A DNA stretch of 64,000 nt, taken from Fistulifera solaris (taxonomy: Eukaryota; Bacillariophyta; Bacillariophyceae; Naviculales; Stauroneidaceae). The notes beneath the pieces were generated by a model, which did not search any database, was not told where the DNA came from, and was given only the letters and a program-made list of their open reading frames with translations. Made by a program: the position numbers and the translations under genes. Location: positions 1,736,001 through 1,800,000 of the forward strand of contig AP026164.1 of the NCBI GenBank assembly GCA_030295235.1, written 5' to 3'. Numbering within the stretch: position 1 is the stretch's first letter; each line of letters starts with the position of its first letter. This document shows positions 30,750-43,614 of this stretch, one piece after another.

Positions 30750-33700
30750 CTACGAGCCAGCTCGGCGCTTTTCCGCCAACCATGCATCCATTCTCGCTTT
30801 AAGTTCAATGGCCGGCTTTATATCGTTTACGGTCATCGGTTCTCGACTAAAGGGGTCGATGGGGTCATTCAGTAAATGCTGCGTGATAGTAGAACGGTCA
30901 ACAAAGTGACCGGAAGGCAATTCGACAGGATCCTTCATGTATGTAGCAAGAATTTCGTCCAAGAAATCATCCGGTGCATCAGCAGTCAGAACTGCATCTT
31001 GATTCACCATTTTCAGCGCCTCTTCAACTAGACCCGGTAAAGACTCGAACGCAGTCATCGATTCCCCGGTGATAAGATTAAGCCGGCGACACGTCTTCAC
31101 CGCCGATTGCAACAAGCTTGGATCGCATCCTGCTCGCGCACACTCGAGCTGGAAGACTCCCTGTGCAGCAAAGAGTGAGAAGATAGCACATAGATCGCGC
31201 AGCATCTCTTTTGGCCGGAATTCGTATTGCTCTGGATTGTCAACTTTCAATTCGAGTCCCCGGGAACCCACAAGTTTGGTCAACACATGGAGAAGCATAC
31301 CGACGAGACGCGGGCACAATTCCTCGAGAAGAAAGAGGCTACGGATGTCAGGATCGGTGTTGAGATATCCGAACATCTGAACTGTTTTGTTGCACAATGG
31401 GAGCGCAGACTTCACTTCCCGCTCGCTGTCTTCTAAACGACTTGTAATCTGGCTCTGTTCCTCTTCCGACAACCTTCCCCATTCTTCGACATTCTTCATC
31501 TGTTCTTGAGCACTCCGAATTTCGGGAAGCTTTTGCATAACAGTGGCAATAAGAGTATTTGTTTCGTTCATTATACCATTGGCGAACTTGATAAACGATT
31601 CTTTGTTTTGCGTGATGCGTCGAAAAGCAGATCGATGTTCCGCGCTTTCCCAAAGATATTTGATCAAAGAAGCTATCTTAGCTCTATGACTCATTTTATC
31701 ATAATAACCAGTGTGCTCAACCTCGCCGTAAAGTAACAAAAGCGATGGGGCTAGGCTTTCTTGGGCGGCTGGGTCGGATAGAAGGTACGTCTTACCGCCC
31801 GCTAGAGGGTCTTCGCTGACGGAAGCGGGAACATCTCGTCGATCATCTGCGTCGGTCGGCAAGAAAAGCTCGTACAAAACATCTCCCATTCGTGCTCGAA
31901 GGTTGTAGTTTCGAACCATCTAAAAAATACGAGTTAGCTTTTTGTGAACAAGGGTTTTGTCGGCGAGGATAAATGAACTTACTGGTGCATATTGTGCCGA
32001 CAACAACTTTACGACCATTTTGAAAACATTTCGAAAATCAATACCGGCCAAAAGTTTGCTCTTCAACTTTGCAATGGACATAATGATATGGCAAACGTCG
32101 CTGACGAAGTCTTCCGGCATGGTCCTAAGAGCAGAATCGCTGACCCCTAGTATAACCGATGCGATGAGATCACAAAAACGTAATGTGTCCGTTACCATCT
32201 CCTCTTGATAAAGCGCAACTTCCAAGGAGCGTTGCTTGCTCACCATATATGCAAACTGCGGGTCCGATTGTATGTCTCGATTGTTCTGCTGCATGTCCCA
32301 GTGAGTGTAACTTATGCGACGCAACAGGTTCTCTTGGAAGCTCAGAAGAGGCGAAATGCCATAATGAAAAGATCGAGCACAAAAGAAGAAACATTGAGGA
32401 ATGAATTCATTTTTGGGCTTGTAAGGTTCAGTCATCGTTTGGTCCGTGCCTTCACCCAGGCGAGTAACGGCGCGATCGCCGCTTGCTTCGAAAAACTCCA
32501 CGGTGATCGTGCATCGACGAGACGAATCCCGGGTCAATCAAGTGATGCTTCGTAGGATCGTTTACAAATGGTTCACAGAGTTTCAACAGAATTACCGACA
32601 TGTTGAGCAGTAAACTCGAATTGCTAACTTTCGAAGGATCCGGCTGCATAGCGGAGGCTCCATAATTGACTAAAAGTGCATCTGCAAACCATTGCATCAC
32701 GTTTGATTTCGCATTAGGTCCCCCTTTGATTAAGTTCAACACGAAAGAATAAGCAGCCTCTTGTTGTACTCGAAGGTGTTGCCGTTGCTGCCGAAAAGTT
32801 TTGTTCACAGTGTCGACCGATTGGCGCAGCACTGACGTTGGAGAGAAAGACGTGTTATTCTTTGGGAGCCCGACGCGCAAAACTAGTCCCAAGATAGTAT
32901 TCTTTTCCAATGCCGGCCCGGAACGTTTCTGGTACGGTCGATCAGCCCTCCGAGCATTTGAAGCAAGCTCGCGGCACCGCCTACAGGATTCAGCATTGCA
33001 GGTCGAATGACTTGAGAGGCTTCAAGCGTACCTTCTGCAGGAAGCAAGAAGTTTGCGGTACGAGTAATCGCCTCAGCAGCTTTCTTGTGCGTGCAGACGG
33101 CAGATAGGGCCGACACCATAATGACAGCGCTCCCATCGGTGTTGCCATCGAAAACGGTTTTGAATTTACTCAACAGCTCCGAAATGTATTTTACCACTTC
33201 TTCGATTACAGAAGCAAACACGCTTTCATCTTGATGAATGAGTTCCTCGCAAAGGCTGTAGTAAAACGAATGAGCCACTTTGCCGGTAACACCAAAAGTG
33301 ATGGAAGCTGACTGGTCCGACACAGACGATACCAAGCATCGCGCCAATTGTTGCACCGCGTCGTCGGCGGCAAGAAATAATCCTGGAACCATCAAGCAGG
33401 ATCCAGCGTAGTTTGTAACCTGTTTTTGAATCTCTTGCAAAATGGCGAGCATTTCCTGGTGTTCCTTTGAAGGTGCCTTGGCTGCTTTCGATTGCAGCAT
33501 AGTCTTGATCTCCTCCGATGCTCTTCGATGACATTGCCCCAGATAAAAGATAAGAGAAGGACGCTGCGAAGCGACAGGATTGTTATTCGGAGATTCCTCC
33601 ATGTTCAGTCGAGTGGCGATCACATCCGTAATCGTTTGTTCGTTAATTTCGGTAGACCCATCCAGATCGACTTCCTTGCAAGAAGGATCACTCGGTACGA

Positions 33701-34077
33701 CGCCCCCAACCAGAGTCACCTCAAGTACTTTCTTGATTAACAACTCTTTCTTCCGTTGCTGTTTTTTCGATGCGTCCGAAGGAGAAAGCTCAGTTTTCTT
33801 CTTTTCGTTTGCGACACCATTACTTCTTGTGGTTTCTGCGGCGGGGGCGACGCCGCAGGCGAAGGTGTTGCCTCACTTTTCGGAGAATCCTTTTTGGGGG
33901 ATCAATATCCATCGGTTCAGGTTGCTGCGTCTGTTGCATCTGTTCGAGACGAGCGAGGCGCTGTGCCCGCAGTTCGGCGGCACTCATCTGCGGCTCCGGC
34001 TCGTTTTCGTTCTCATCATTCGAATTATTTCCTCCGCGGAATGCCCAATTTGCAATATCAGGGATTAATCCACTCAT
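30750..34077 (-). CDS. Ubiquitin conjugation factor E4 (UFD2/UBE4), U-box
   Basis: UFD2 extends ubiquitin chains on substrates that it handles with Cdc48/p97. The 1,088-aa protein begins with the family's MSAAELRAQRLARLEQM helix (human UBE4B: SADEIRRRRLARL). The central UFD2 core includes HHLIDPGFV, YKPKNEFIPQCFFFCARSFH, YGEVEHTGYYDKMSHR and MLLHVLTKLVG. The C-terminal U-box (30755-30980) has FLDEILATYMKDPVELPSG, VDRSTITQHLL and DPFSREPMT. One intron (31982-31920, 63 nt, GTAAGT...TTAG) is in phase. Four single-base breaks lie in homopolymers or dinucleotides: 33891-33895, 33785-33787, near 32907, and 32491-32495. Homology runs through each, so the gene is probably intact. Confidence 0.92.
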
Positions 34078-34316
34078 TATGTATGGTGAAGATCAAGTGT
34101 TTATGAACAAACACTTGTTAAATGAAAGTGTTTGTTGTTTTACTGTTTCGATCTTTGCTATTTTTACGTTCCTCCCACTCGTGCTTTTTTCGGCTCGACG
34201 CAGAATCCAGCCGAACTATGACGATGATCTTCATGCAGTCCCGAAGCGAGAACAGTAGTGTTCAGGTTTAATCTGGCCGTTAACTCCTCCACGCATTCAT
34301 TCTCGTTTAGATCGTG

Positions 34317-36956
34317 ATGCGACTTGACCTTACAACATTACAGACCACGAATTTTAGAAAAACATTTTCGATGAACGCACAAAATAATAAAGCATTCGAG
34401 CCCTTCCATAGAATGAATGCAACATACAAACTCGTCCAGATCGCAACAAGAAGATCCCTTACAAGATTAAGTGATACAGTTGAGGTTGGGCGTATTACTT
34501 CTTTGCGCTCACGAAAGTCCGTCGTAAACAGTCTCGACTTTGAGTGTTCGAGGCATCGATATTTCTCGTCTTTGAAACGAAGTGACCATGTTTCTTACAC
34601 GGACTTGAAGAAGTGGTCACAACAATGGCTGGAAGATACTCATAATACGCGCTGGACAGAAGAAGATGTTTCACTTGCGCAGTTCTTGCTGCAGAAATGG
34701 ATAGATGATAGTCCAGGGGGAAGATCGAATGGCATCCACCAAGTGGGCCATTCGCATCTTGCGACGTTGGTTACAATATGAGCAGCAATTTCGGACCGAC
34801 CCGAGATTTATCGAAAGTATATTACTTATTGACAATCTACATCGTCTCTTGCACATTCTTGGGAAACTGGAAGAAACTACGACGCGGAAAAATCCTGTAC
34901 CTTCGTGTGATTCGAGCACCCCATGTCGAGACCTATCGGTGGACTTGTTGAACCTATTCTCAAATGCAGCTGAACAGTTACAAGAGTCCCGCTTAAAGCC
35001 TGGGAACAAAACGATCACGATGGTACTCAACACTATTGCAAAAAGACCAGATATAAGAGGATCAGCGGAATTGGCGAAAGACCTCGTTGAGACTCATCTA
35101 AAACACGGAAACGATTCATTGGACCTCACCACATATTCCACGTACTTACATGTACTATCTTGTTGCAGCCCGTACAATGAAGAGGCTGCGCAAATTGCCG
35201 AGCAAGTACTTACTGAAATGCAGTGTCCTGATACGAAATGTTATGGATCGGTGATCCGTGCTTGGGCAGGCGTAAATGCTCCAGATGCGATCCAACGAGC
35301 GCAATTTTGGTTTGTTCGTTCCTTGAAAGAAAATGTATTTGAAAACAAAACTGCTACAATCACATTCAATATTGTTCTCAGTGCCTGGGGTCGCTTGCAC
35401 CAAGCGGAAAGAGCCGAGCACTTTCTTTTGACGTGATAAAACTATGCGAAGATGGCAGCTTTACCTTCAGAGGACCCGACAATCTTTCCTTTTTGATGGT
35501 TTTGAATGCTTGGAATAGAAGCAAACTAGATTCTTCCCCTGAGCGTGTTAGTAAGCTGCTGTCAACAATGAAGCACTTATGCAACAATCATCAATTTCAG
35601 TTGTTGCACCCATCTATTGAGGTGTATAACGTGGTTCTTGACACATGGGCGAAACAACGAAATTCGGGGCCTCGTGTTGCGTCAATGTTGCAACAATTAG
35701 AGCAAGAATATGAACGCAGCGGTGAGGCGACCCCGCGTCATTCACTCAGGTCTTATGTCGCTTCCATGCAAGCTTGGGCGAACACTGCTTCCGATGACGC
35801 GGTTTCTCACGCCCAGATGACTGTGAAAAAACTGGAGAAGCTCGGTGCAGAAGGAGCAACAGATTTCATTCCAGACACAATGGTGTATACATCGCTGATG
35901 CAAGTGTATGCCAACTCAAAGCACGATGATGCAGTGGACAAAGTTTTGGTGTTACTCAACAAAATGCACCGTCTTGCCCAAAGTGGCGAACGGCAGGCAA
36001 TACCCTCAGTTGTTACCTACAATGTCGTTTTACATACGCTCGTCAAATATCATGAATTCGATTTCGCCCTGGAAATACTTTCAAAGATGGTCCATAGTTC
36101 GAGCCCGTTCGTTCCCCGGCCCGACACTATCTCCTACACGACTGTTTTGCACGGATTGCAGCATTCGAAGAACAGACCGGCCACAAAGCTTATTTTCGAA
36201 GTACTGGACATGATGGAAGAACAAGTGGACGCTAGTGATGGGGGTCTTGTTCGGCCGAATGTTGTTTATGATGCAGCGGTCAGAGTTCTACAAAAGTATC
36301 CTGGATCAGAAGTAGCAGAAGACGCAGAAAGGATTCTCTGGCGATCGCAAAATCGGATTGAAACAGGCAAGAGCTTAACCAGACCAGATCACCGACTGTG
36401 CAATTCGATTCTCAAATCTTGGGTCCAAAGCAAGGAAGGGTTTGCACCTGAGCGTGCAGAGGCACTGTTCCAATGGATGCAACGAACGAGCAATTCTACA
36501 AAGAATTCTTCATTAGTTCCGAATGCGGAGACCAAAAATCTCATGATCAAAGTTTGGGCGGTCTCGAAGCGCAAAGGAGCATGGTACCGCGTGAAAGAAT
36601 TATATGAGGACATGAAACGAGATGCGAACGTCGACCAAGATGGTTGCGACTTCAATCAAGTTCTGGTAGCCTTGAAAAATTCTGATGTGGAGGATAAGCT
36701 CTTGTTTGCGAACGAGATTTTGAATGATATCCTTTCGAGGTACAAGACGAAGGAACGGTACCCTCCAAATAACCAGACCTTTCACATCTTGTGTGATATA
36801 TGCGAATCACAATTACAGCATGACAAATCCGGATCGAAAAATATGCTTTGGAATGTAATCCGCGTGATTAACGAGGAGAGCATTAAGGTTTCATCTCCAT
36901 TGAAGTCAAAAATAAGGAAATTGTGCCTACTTTTCGAGATAAACGGAAATTTTTGA
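34317..36956 (+). CDS. Pentatricopeptide repeat (PPR) protein
   Basis: The protein has about 879 aa. PPR proteins bind single-stranded RNA in mitochondria or plastids. At least ten degenerate PPR units are visible from about 35100 to 36850, with typical second-helix patterns such as DTMVYTSLMQVYANSKHDD, SVVTYNVVLHTLVKYHEFD, DTISYTTVLHGLQHSK and NQTFHILCDICES. The N-terminal 100 residues are basic and Ser/Thr-rich, consistent with organelle import, but the target cannot be decided. The start ATG is at 34317. One G is extra in the GGGGG at 34716-34720 and one T appears missing from the TTTT at 35426-35429. The gene is divergent from UFD2 with only 239 bp between starts. Confidence 0.87.
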
Positions 36957-37264
36957 ACGAAACGAAGTCACGTGCACTTCAAATTGAACAGCAATGGTAG
37001 ACTACAGATAATAGAATAATAGAAAACCCTAGATCCTGTAATGCATTATACGGAGTAACTATAACGCTAGCCCCTGTCACGTCGTACGACGTACAGAGCC
37101 TTTAGCGATCGAATAATATAATCATCTTTGTTGAATTTTTTGTTTGTCACCTTTGTATTTGAGAACTGCGAACCTTCAAAAACCTCGCGAAGAACGGACA
37201 ACGAACAACCGTACTTTTTACGAATTTCGCATTGTCGTATATCCATTCCGAAGGCCGAGTCGCC
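36957..37264. other. Intergenic region with palindrome and TACGGAGTA motif
   Basis: This 308-bp gap contains one TACGGAGTA (37049-37057) and a perfect 14-bp palindrome (37079-37092), both upstream of the nucleoredoxin-like gene. Confidence 0.55.
37079..37092. promoter_or_regulatory. Perfect palindrome ACGTCGTACGACGT
   Basis: This 14-bp perfect inverted repeat lies 173 bp upstream of the nucleoredoxin-like ATG. It contains two ACGTC half-sites, the core recognised by many bZIP factors. A binding role is inference. Confidence 0.4.
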
Positions 37265-37954
37265 ATGTCAAACGCAAACATTTCAGCGCTAGACACACTT
37301 TTGGGGCCCCAACTCTTCGCCGGAGGGCGCATTAAGAAGTCAAATGCGTTTGTTTCCAAGTCTACGAAAGAGATCATTCGCGACAAAGACTTCGTTCTTT
37401 TGTACTTCTCAGCAAGCTGGTGTCCGCCTTGTCAGGCATTTTCCCCTGTTTTGATTGACTTTTACGATCGCTATGCGGCGGCGTTCAAGCTGGAGATCGT
37501 TTACGTCTCGTCGGATCGCTCGCTCAATGAATTCAGCGACTACTACGGCAAGATGCCTTGGGCCGCTATCCCAACGGATAATGGCGCAGCAAAGATCAAA
37601 AGTGAGCTCGCCAGCAAGTTGCAAATCCGCGGTATTCCTGCATTGATTGTCTTGGACGCCAAGTCTGGTTTGTTTGTTACCGCGGACACGCGCGAACAAA
37701 TTCAGCGATTGAAGATATCGGACGCCGCAGCCGCGAAGCAATTGGTGGACTCGTGGAAGAACACGGAACGCTTGACTCTGGAAGAAGGTGCCAAGAAACA
37801 GTCTGGCGGAAGAAACCTGTTCGTGCAACTTCTCCTCACGATTTTGAAAAATCCCATGTACATTTTCGGCTTGCTCTACTTCGCAAAAATGGCAATGAGA
37901 AAGTTCAAAGACATCACTGGCGATTCAGGAGAGGACGTCAACAAAGAGTTGTAG
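37265..37954 (+). CDS. Nucleoredoxin/tryparedoxin-like protein with C-terminal membrane segment
   Basis: This 229-aa protein carries a thioredoxin fold with the active site ASWCPPCQAFSP (residues 57-68), the WCPPC signature of tryparedoxins and nucleoredoxins. Further family marks are FKLEIVYVSSDRSLNEFSDYY and PWAAIP, and the cis-proline region IRGIPALIVLD. A helix near the C-terminus (LFVQLLLTILKNPMYIFGLL) looks like a tail anchor and is followed by a basic and acidic end. The protein probably reduces disulphides or peroxiredoxins on a membrane surface, facing the cytosol. There is no N-terminal signal peptide. The frame is unbroken. Confidence 0.88.
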   Translation: MSNANISALDTLLGPQLFAGGRIKKSNAFVSKSTKEIIRDKDFVLLYFSASWCPPCQAFSPVLIDFYDRYAAAFKLEIVYVSSDRSLNEFSDYYGKMPWAAIPTDNGAAKIKSELASKLQIRGIPALIVLDAKSGLFVTADTREQIQRLKISDAAAAKQLVDSWKNTERLTLEEGAKKQSGGRNLFVQLLLTILKNPMYIFGLLYFAKMAMRKFKDITGDSGEDVNKEL

Positions 37955-38579
37955 AAACGCTGCTTGATGAGTACTGCTGCCTATTAAAACATACTAGGAA
38001 TCGATGCATGTTCCTTGCCGTATTGGGTCTCATTTTAAGGGTAGTAATTTCCGCATATCCTTTCTGGTTGCCTCTTGAAATTAAAGTTGACCATACAGAA
38101 CACGATGCTATTATAGGTCGAGAAATGAATTAGTTTGATTCCACGCATCGGTTATTAACGTCACAAAAAGATGACTTTACACCCTTGTGTAGTATATAAG
38201 CACGACTGCCGATACAGGCATGATTCATCAATTTTCCGTGTCAACGGATGAGGATAGGAGGAACTGTCGTCGTCGATGCTCATGATCAGCTACCTGGTAC
38301 TTCTGAAATCAAATTCACAAATCAAGATTCGGTTTTATTTGAATCCATTTACAAAGCACGCTTCGATTATTGACTGCGCATACTGCGAATGAAATGATCA
38401 TCGCTTCCTTCATTAATGCCTGGCATCAGATGTGATGAAAAAGTGCATCACAATTCACGATGTACAGTTTACTGCTTTCGTTTTACGACTCATGTTAGTC
38501 ACGAATGACGTGCCGATGAACATCGACCAAAGCATCGATTGTGCGTGGTGCAGAACCAGAAGTGCCATCATCATCAACC
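37955..38579. other. Intergenic region
   Basis: This 625-bp gap lies between two + strand genes. A TATATAAG at about 38196 is a candidate TATA box for the protease, although it lies some 385 bp from the ATG, and an ACGTCAC occurs near 38160. No gene is seen. Confidence 0.4.
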
Positions 38580-39707
38580 ATGATCAGCATCAGTAGATCA
38601 ACGTTGTCCTTTGTCATAGAAACTTCATACCTTTTACCTCATGCTGACGAGAAAAAGATCCCTCATCGTCGGTGGACACGATGCAGCTCAGGGACGCTAC
38701 CCTTACTTTGCTAGCTTCGATCATTTTGGGGGAGGTGTTCTAATTGCCCCAGACATCATTCTGACAGCCGGTCACGTGTATCCGCCACCAGAGCAAGTCG
38801 TCAAAGTGCGATTGAATCATACGGACTTGACCCAACCTGCAGAGTTGGAAACGTTTTCTATTGCATCGCAGCATCGCCATCCTGACTACTTCGAAGCCGC
38901 ATGGGATGCCAAGGGCAATGACTATAATCTCATAAAAATCAATGGCTTTTCAGCAATAAAACCTGTGAAACTGAACCGCGACGCCAAAGTTCCTTTTTCT
39001 GGAGCCACTGTTACAACGATTGGATTTGGAAGTACGTCGCCAGATCCAGCTACTTTTGTAGAATCTGCTTCCAACGTATTACAGGAAGTTGACCTGGATA
39101 TAATTCCTCATTCTAAATGTGAACGGAGTCACGATCGAAAACGAAACATTAGCTATGCTGGACTATTCATGAAAGAAAGTATGATTTGTACAAGTGGAGG
39201 ACCGCACAATGAGAAAGATGCCTGCGCCTTTGACAGTGGAAGTCCCATTCTGCTAACCCATGAGAACAGTGACCAAGAGGAAGATCTTGTGGTAGCTCTG
39301 GTGTCATGGGGAATCGATTGCGCCGACCCCTTTTCCCAGCTGTGAATGCTCGTGTATCTTTTGCTATGGATTGGATTGACGAAACGGTATGCAAGGTGTC
39401 CAGTGCGCATTCGTGGCAACTATTCGAATTTCGTTGTGAACGCTTCCACCCATCGCGCATTGATTGGCGGCGCTTTATTCACCATTCGACAAGTCAGTTA
39501 TGGCAAGATGGCCAGTCTTATCCAGAAGATCTCGGAAAACTGTACTTGTCTTTCGCTTTATGTCTTTGTTTGTTGATCGGTTTCGTTGGAAGTCTTTTCC
39601 ACAAGATGCGTTCCTCTCGGCGGCGTGTATCTTTATCTTCAGATGAAAGTGAGCGCAAGCCTATACCACACAACGGTCGCATGGTACAATCATACAATAC
39701 TTTATGA
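38580..39707 (+). CDS. Trypsin-like serine protease (S1) with C-terminal membrane anchor
   Basis: The protein has about 375 aa. The mature start RSLIVGGHDAAQGRYPYFAS fits the trypsin activation site. The catalytic triad can be placed: His in LTAGHV, Asp in GNDYNLIKI, and Ser in ACAFDSGSPILL (DSGS instead of DSGGP). GIDCADP...FPAVNARVS is the conserved end of the S1 fold. After about 60 residues a span LYLSFALCLCLLIGFVGSLF and a basic tail (KMRSSRRR) suggest a cell-surface or endomembrane anchor. The ATG at 38580 is favoured if the A5 at 38652-38656 has one A too many, which fuses a hydrophobic leader to the activation site; otherwise the ATG at 38641 is used. One base is missing in the CCCCTTTT run at 39327-39334. 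Confidence 0.85.
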
Positions 39708-40173
39708 TCGAAGGAAATAATCTACGAACGCTACCAAGCGGGAACTGACCGACTACACGAAACGCTAATGGTTGAAAGATGGAGAGAAATTCTCAAAGTG
39801 CGAACAATCATCCGCATTAAGTGCTGTATATTTCATGTATGCTCTCTGTCTTTGAAATGTTTCTTCTATCAAATGATATTTGGAATGATTGCGTTTTTAG
39901 CAAACGACTATGCTCTACGCTCTACGATCTTTGTTCGCCAAACAACGGTTTTCGAAACCGCTAAGACAGACCCACTTTTTCTACGGATGATGAATGCGAT
40001 CTTTTTCCTTTCGAAAAAGACACAGGACGAAAAAAGCTGCAACCGGTCCGGCCATTTGTTGCGACTCATTGATTGCTACAATAGTGTCTTGGTCCTGTGC
40101 TAACGCTACTCGTCGCACTGTATATATCTTTCGTATCTAATCCTTTTCAACTTCTGCTCTGCGCTAGGACACG
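39708..40173. other. Intergenic region
   Basis: This 466-bp gap has no supported gene. A TATATATC near 40122 lies about 50 bp upstream of the next ATG and could be a TATA element. Confidence 0.4.
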
Positions 40174-43100
40174 ATGCCTCACAACAAAGGACGGAATCAG
40201 GGCAAGAAGGGCAACAATAAAAGGCCCGCCCGCAGCCGGCGAATACCCCCGCAGCTCAAGGTAACGAGCGTCAGCCGTCGTTACTTCAGCGAATAAAAAG
40301 CAAACTTCCCACATTTCATAAGAAAGAGAAAATAGCACCAAATGGAGTCGCCAGCGGTGCATACTACGAAATGTACAAGGCAGCGACGGCGCAGTTTCAC
40401 GATTGGATATCCAAGGACGCTTGGCCCCACAGCAAAATGACCGCTGTCAATGATTATCGCAAGGGAGTAGATCAAATTATGGAGTCGAATATGAGAATCT
40501 ACCAGGCGATGGATGTGTCGCAGCTCGATGCACTGATTGTGGCTCCACCAGATATCATGGCCTCGTTAGCATCGAGTATTCGATTGCGAGTGAATTTTAC
40601 ATCGGACCGCTTCGGGTCGAAAGATGGAGGCGATATCGGGCACCAGTACATCGTTGAGGTGCTACAGTATTGTCATGATGCACTTTTATTTAGCAATAGA
40701 GTCGCGGCAGCCGCCCGCAAGGCAAGTGGCGACAAAGAAATTCGAGTACAAGACGCGATCGGTGGACGATTCAATGCCTTGGCCCTCGATGATGACTTGG
40801 AGGAAGACATCGATTGGGAAAGTATCGATCGTGATATCAAGGACGGAAATGTGCCCAAATATGTCGGAATTGAAGTGAAAGAAGAAATTGACATCAACAA
40901 AGCCATTTTGAAAGGTGACGATCGCTTTCAAGCCATGGCTCTCTTGTACACTATGGAAGAGTTTATGCATTCTGTTTACACTCACTACGATCTCCTGAAG
41001 GCGTACATGAGAGGGGCCGCAGATACACACCAAGATTCAAGCTGTGTCCAGCTATTGATGGAATGTGCTGTAGTCGCAAACTTAGCCACTGAGAGTGTGA
41101 ATCGAGCAGCGAACAACTTGGCGATTGAGCATCCCCACCTTTCGTCTTTTTTATCATATCCTAGCACTTGTGAAAATGCCAGAGACAATAGCCGAGATCA
41201 ACAAGTTGCTCAAAGAGACGAAAGCAAAAGGCGACCCTTCCTTGGCTCTGCAGTTTGTTGCCGAAATCATCGAATGTGCATTTCACAATCGCGGGCAAGA
41301 TCGAACTCCCTCCGTCGTGAAGCGATTTATCAAGAAATCTGGTCTAGACCCACAATATCTGGAACAGTCTGCTCATCAAATCTTTATGCTGACGTTTACG
41401 GAGACTCTTTTCAAATTTGAGGAGCGTCTCAATCCAATGCATACTGCCGTGATGGCCGCAACTGGTATGAGATCGCATGCATGGCTTGATGCAAGCGAGT
41501 ATATTGGGGGCAATTGCTGCATTCTGAATACACAGAGGATTGTTCAGATGGTATTGGAGCAAATGAAGGATGATCAAAGACTTACTGGACGGCCAGGATT
41601 CTGGGGACCGTCGTTCGACGAAGACAAATATCGAGCGACTCGTATATGGGGGGATCTCGATGAAGCATTTGCGGCCAGCATCATGCCGGAACTTATGGAG
41701 ATCTGTCGAAACGCGCCGTTCCAGTGCTTGCCTGACCGGGAAAATTTGTTTACTGTGATTGATCTATTGCACCAACAAGTGAAAGGAGACCGGACCAGGC
41801 CTGTACCCATAGCTCTGACCTTCGGTCTACATGCTGTGTTGATGTCTATCTTTGCTCTCCAGGGTGACGGAGACCTGGCGCGTCTCGCTGGGTATGCAAA
41901 GCAGTCGTATAATTTACTCTTTGAACAACTACACGCTTCTTCCGATCCAAGCAAATCTACCGAAAACTCGCCGTATTGTTACCTGAATCTTCTGTTGTTT
42001 CGTAATATTGCGGAGTTTGCCAAGCCGGTTCCTATCATCAAAGCTGATCAAAGTCAAGTGACCGTGGATCAGGTCGCAGCGGAAAGGCTTTCGTTCTGGA
42101 ACCCTCTCATTGGAGGTGAATACATGCTATACGCAACATACATATGCTCCATCGGCTTGGGGTCTGCTACTGTCGATTCACTTGGGCAATTGAGATTTGC
42201 TCTCCACCTGTACAACGGGCTACAGATTCGCGAACCATCTTGGGAAGTTCCATTTCTGCGAAATATTGACTCAGTGTTTAAAGACACCAAAGCAATTTGG
42301 GTTGGCGGAAAGCCGGGGAAAGGGTCTTGTTGCAAGGTCTTCTGGATGTCGTGGGGGATGAGCGCAAGTCAAGCTGCCCGTCGAGCGTCTCAACAAGTGA
42401 AAAGCGATTCTGTTTCGGCTAGAGCTTCTAAGAATGGAGTGGACGATCTAAGGTAGGTACACTTGTGGCAGCGGTGATGGTGAAATTTTGCCCACTGAAT
42501 CAATTTCTTTCATACATCACAGACAGCTCAACGAAATTCGCCCGGAAGAGTTTAGCGCGTCGTATCGTTGCCTCGTCAAACAAGATTTTCAATCCGAAGA
42601 TTTGGAGAATCACTACACTAGTCAAAGCCGAAACACAGGGAAAAGCGACGGGGGCAGCGTCGCGAAAAAGAACTACCGTTCTCTAGTTAATCTTTTGACC
42701 AGGATCAATATCACGCGCGACGCCATGGACGACGACGAACGCAATGTTCTTCCGGTCAACTTTTCCGCAGTTGGATCGATCTTATTGGAGTTTGTAAATG
42801 CTTTGTCGGATCATATGGGATGGACAAATATTCTTGTCGAAGAACTTCGGAAGAACCCTGAACTTCGTACCGGTAAAGCCATGACAGGAAGTTCACTGAA
42901 AGGCTTTACAGCTTCCGATCTGAATTTTACAATTCAGGGTCTGGCTCACTTTTGGGGACATCTGTTGTCGGCCCTTGACCAAGACTACACGGATCAATTG
43001 TCGCCGATCTTCGACCTAGACAAAATTGCAGCATTCACCAAGTCGTTCTTCGAAAAGGTGGAGAAGAGTCGCTACATCTTTTTTGTCAAGAGGAAAAGAT

Positions 43101-43614
43101 CACGGCTGCCAACAACCGCAATCCACTGGAAGGAAGTTATCCCTTTGGACGAACTGGGAAGACAATGGGCGACCCGCTCCTGGGGTACTGGTCGTACGCT
43201 TTTAGCAAACGCGGAGAACGGGAGTCGAGACTTGTTATTCCAGGCCGTCTAACTCCCCTGGAAGTTTCCGAGGAAGGGTTGCCTGTGTATATCGGTGCAA
43301 AGAAGTTGAAGCTGGGATCTCGCGGAAAGTTTCGCCATATTGCAAGCTACAGTCTAAACGAGTTGCTCGCATTGAATTGGGACGGATCTCTTTATGTTTC
43401 AACAAGAGCGAAGCATGCGGCAAACGGATATCACGTTCCTTTTATTCCTGGATATGACTCGGATAGTGAAGACGAATATGAACCGATCGACATCCAGCGT
43501 GGAAAACAACAGGGCACAATCAGTCTTTCGGATGCACAAGTCGGCCTGTATATGGAATTTCCTATTGACGATGAAACGAAGTTGGTGCAACTAAGTAGAG
43601 GAATTAGGGGGTAA
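40174..43614 (+). CDS. Large unknown protein with DUF6604-like N-terminal domain
   Basis: The product has about 1,123 aa. After a short basic N-terminus (MPHNKGRNQGKKGNNKRP) comes YYEMYKAATAQFHDWISKDA, resembling the Y(K)xATxxFxxWL start of the DUF6604 family known from fungi and other eukaryotes. The rest is alpha-helical (DIDWESIDRDIKDGNVPKYV, FTETLFKFEERLNPMHTAVM, FGLHAVLMSIFALQGDGDLA, SFWNPLIGGEYMLYATYICS). No catalytic motif is recognised. A 70-nt intron (42453-42522, GTAGGT...CACAG) joins in phase. Single-base breaks lie at C5 40246-40250, T6 41147-41152, and near 43088. An alternative end exists: a 79-nt GTAAAG...CTAG intron (43611-43689) would replace the stop at 43612 and add an acidic tail ending at 43738. 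Confidence 0.7.
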
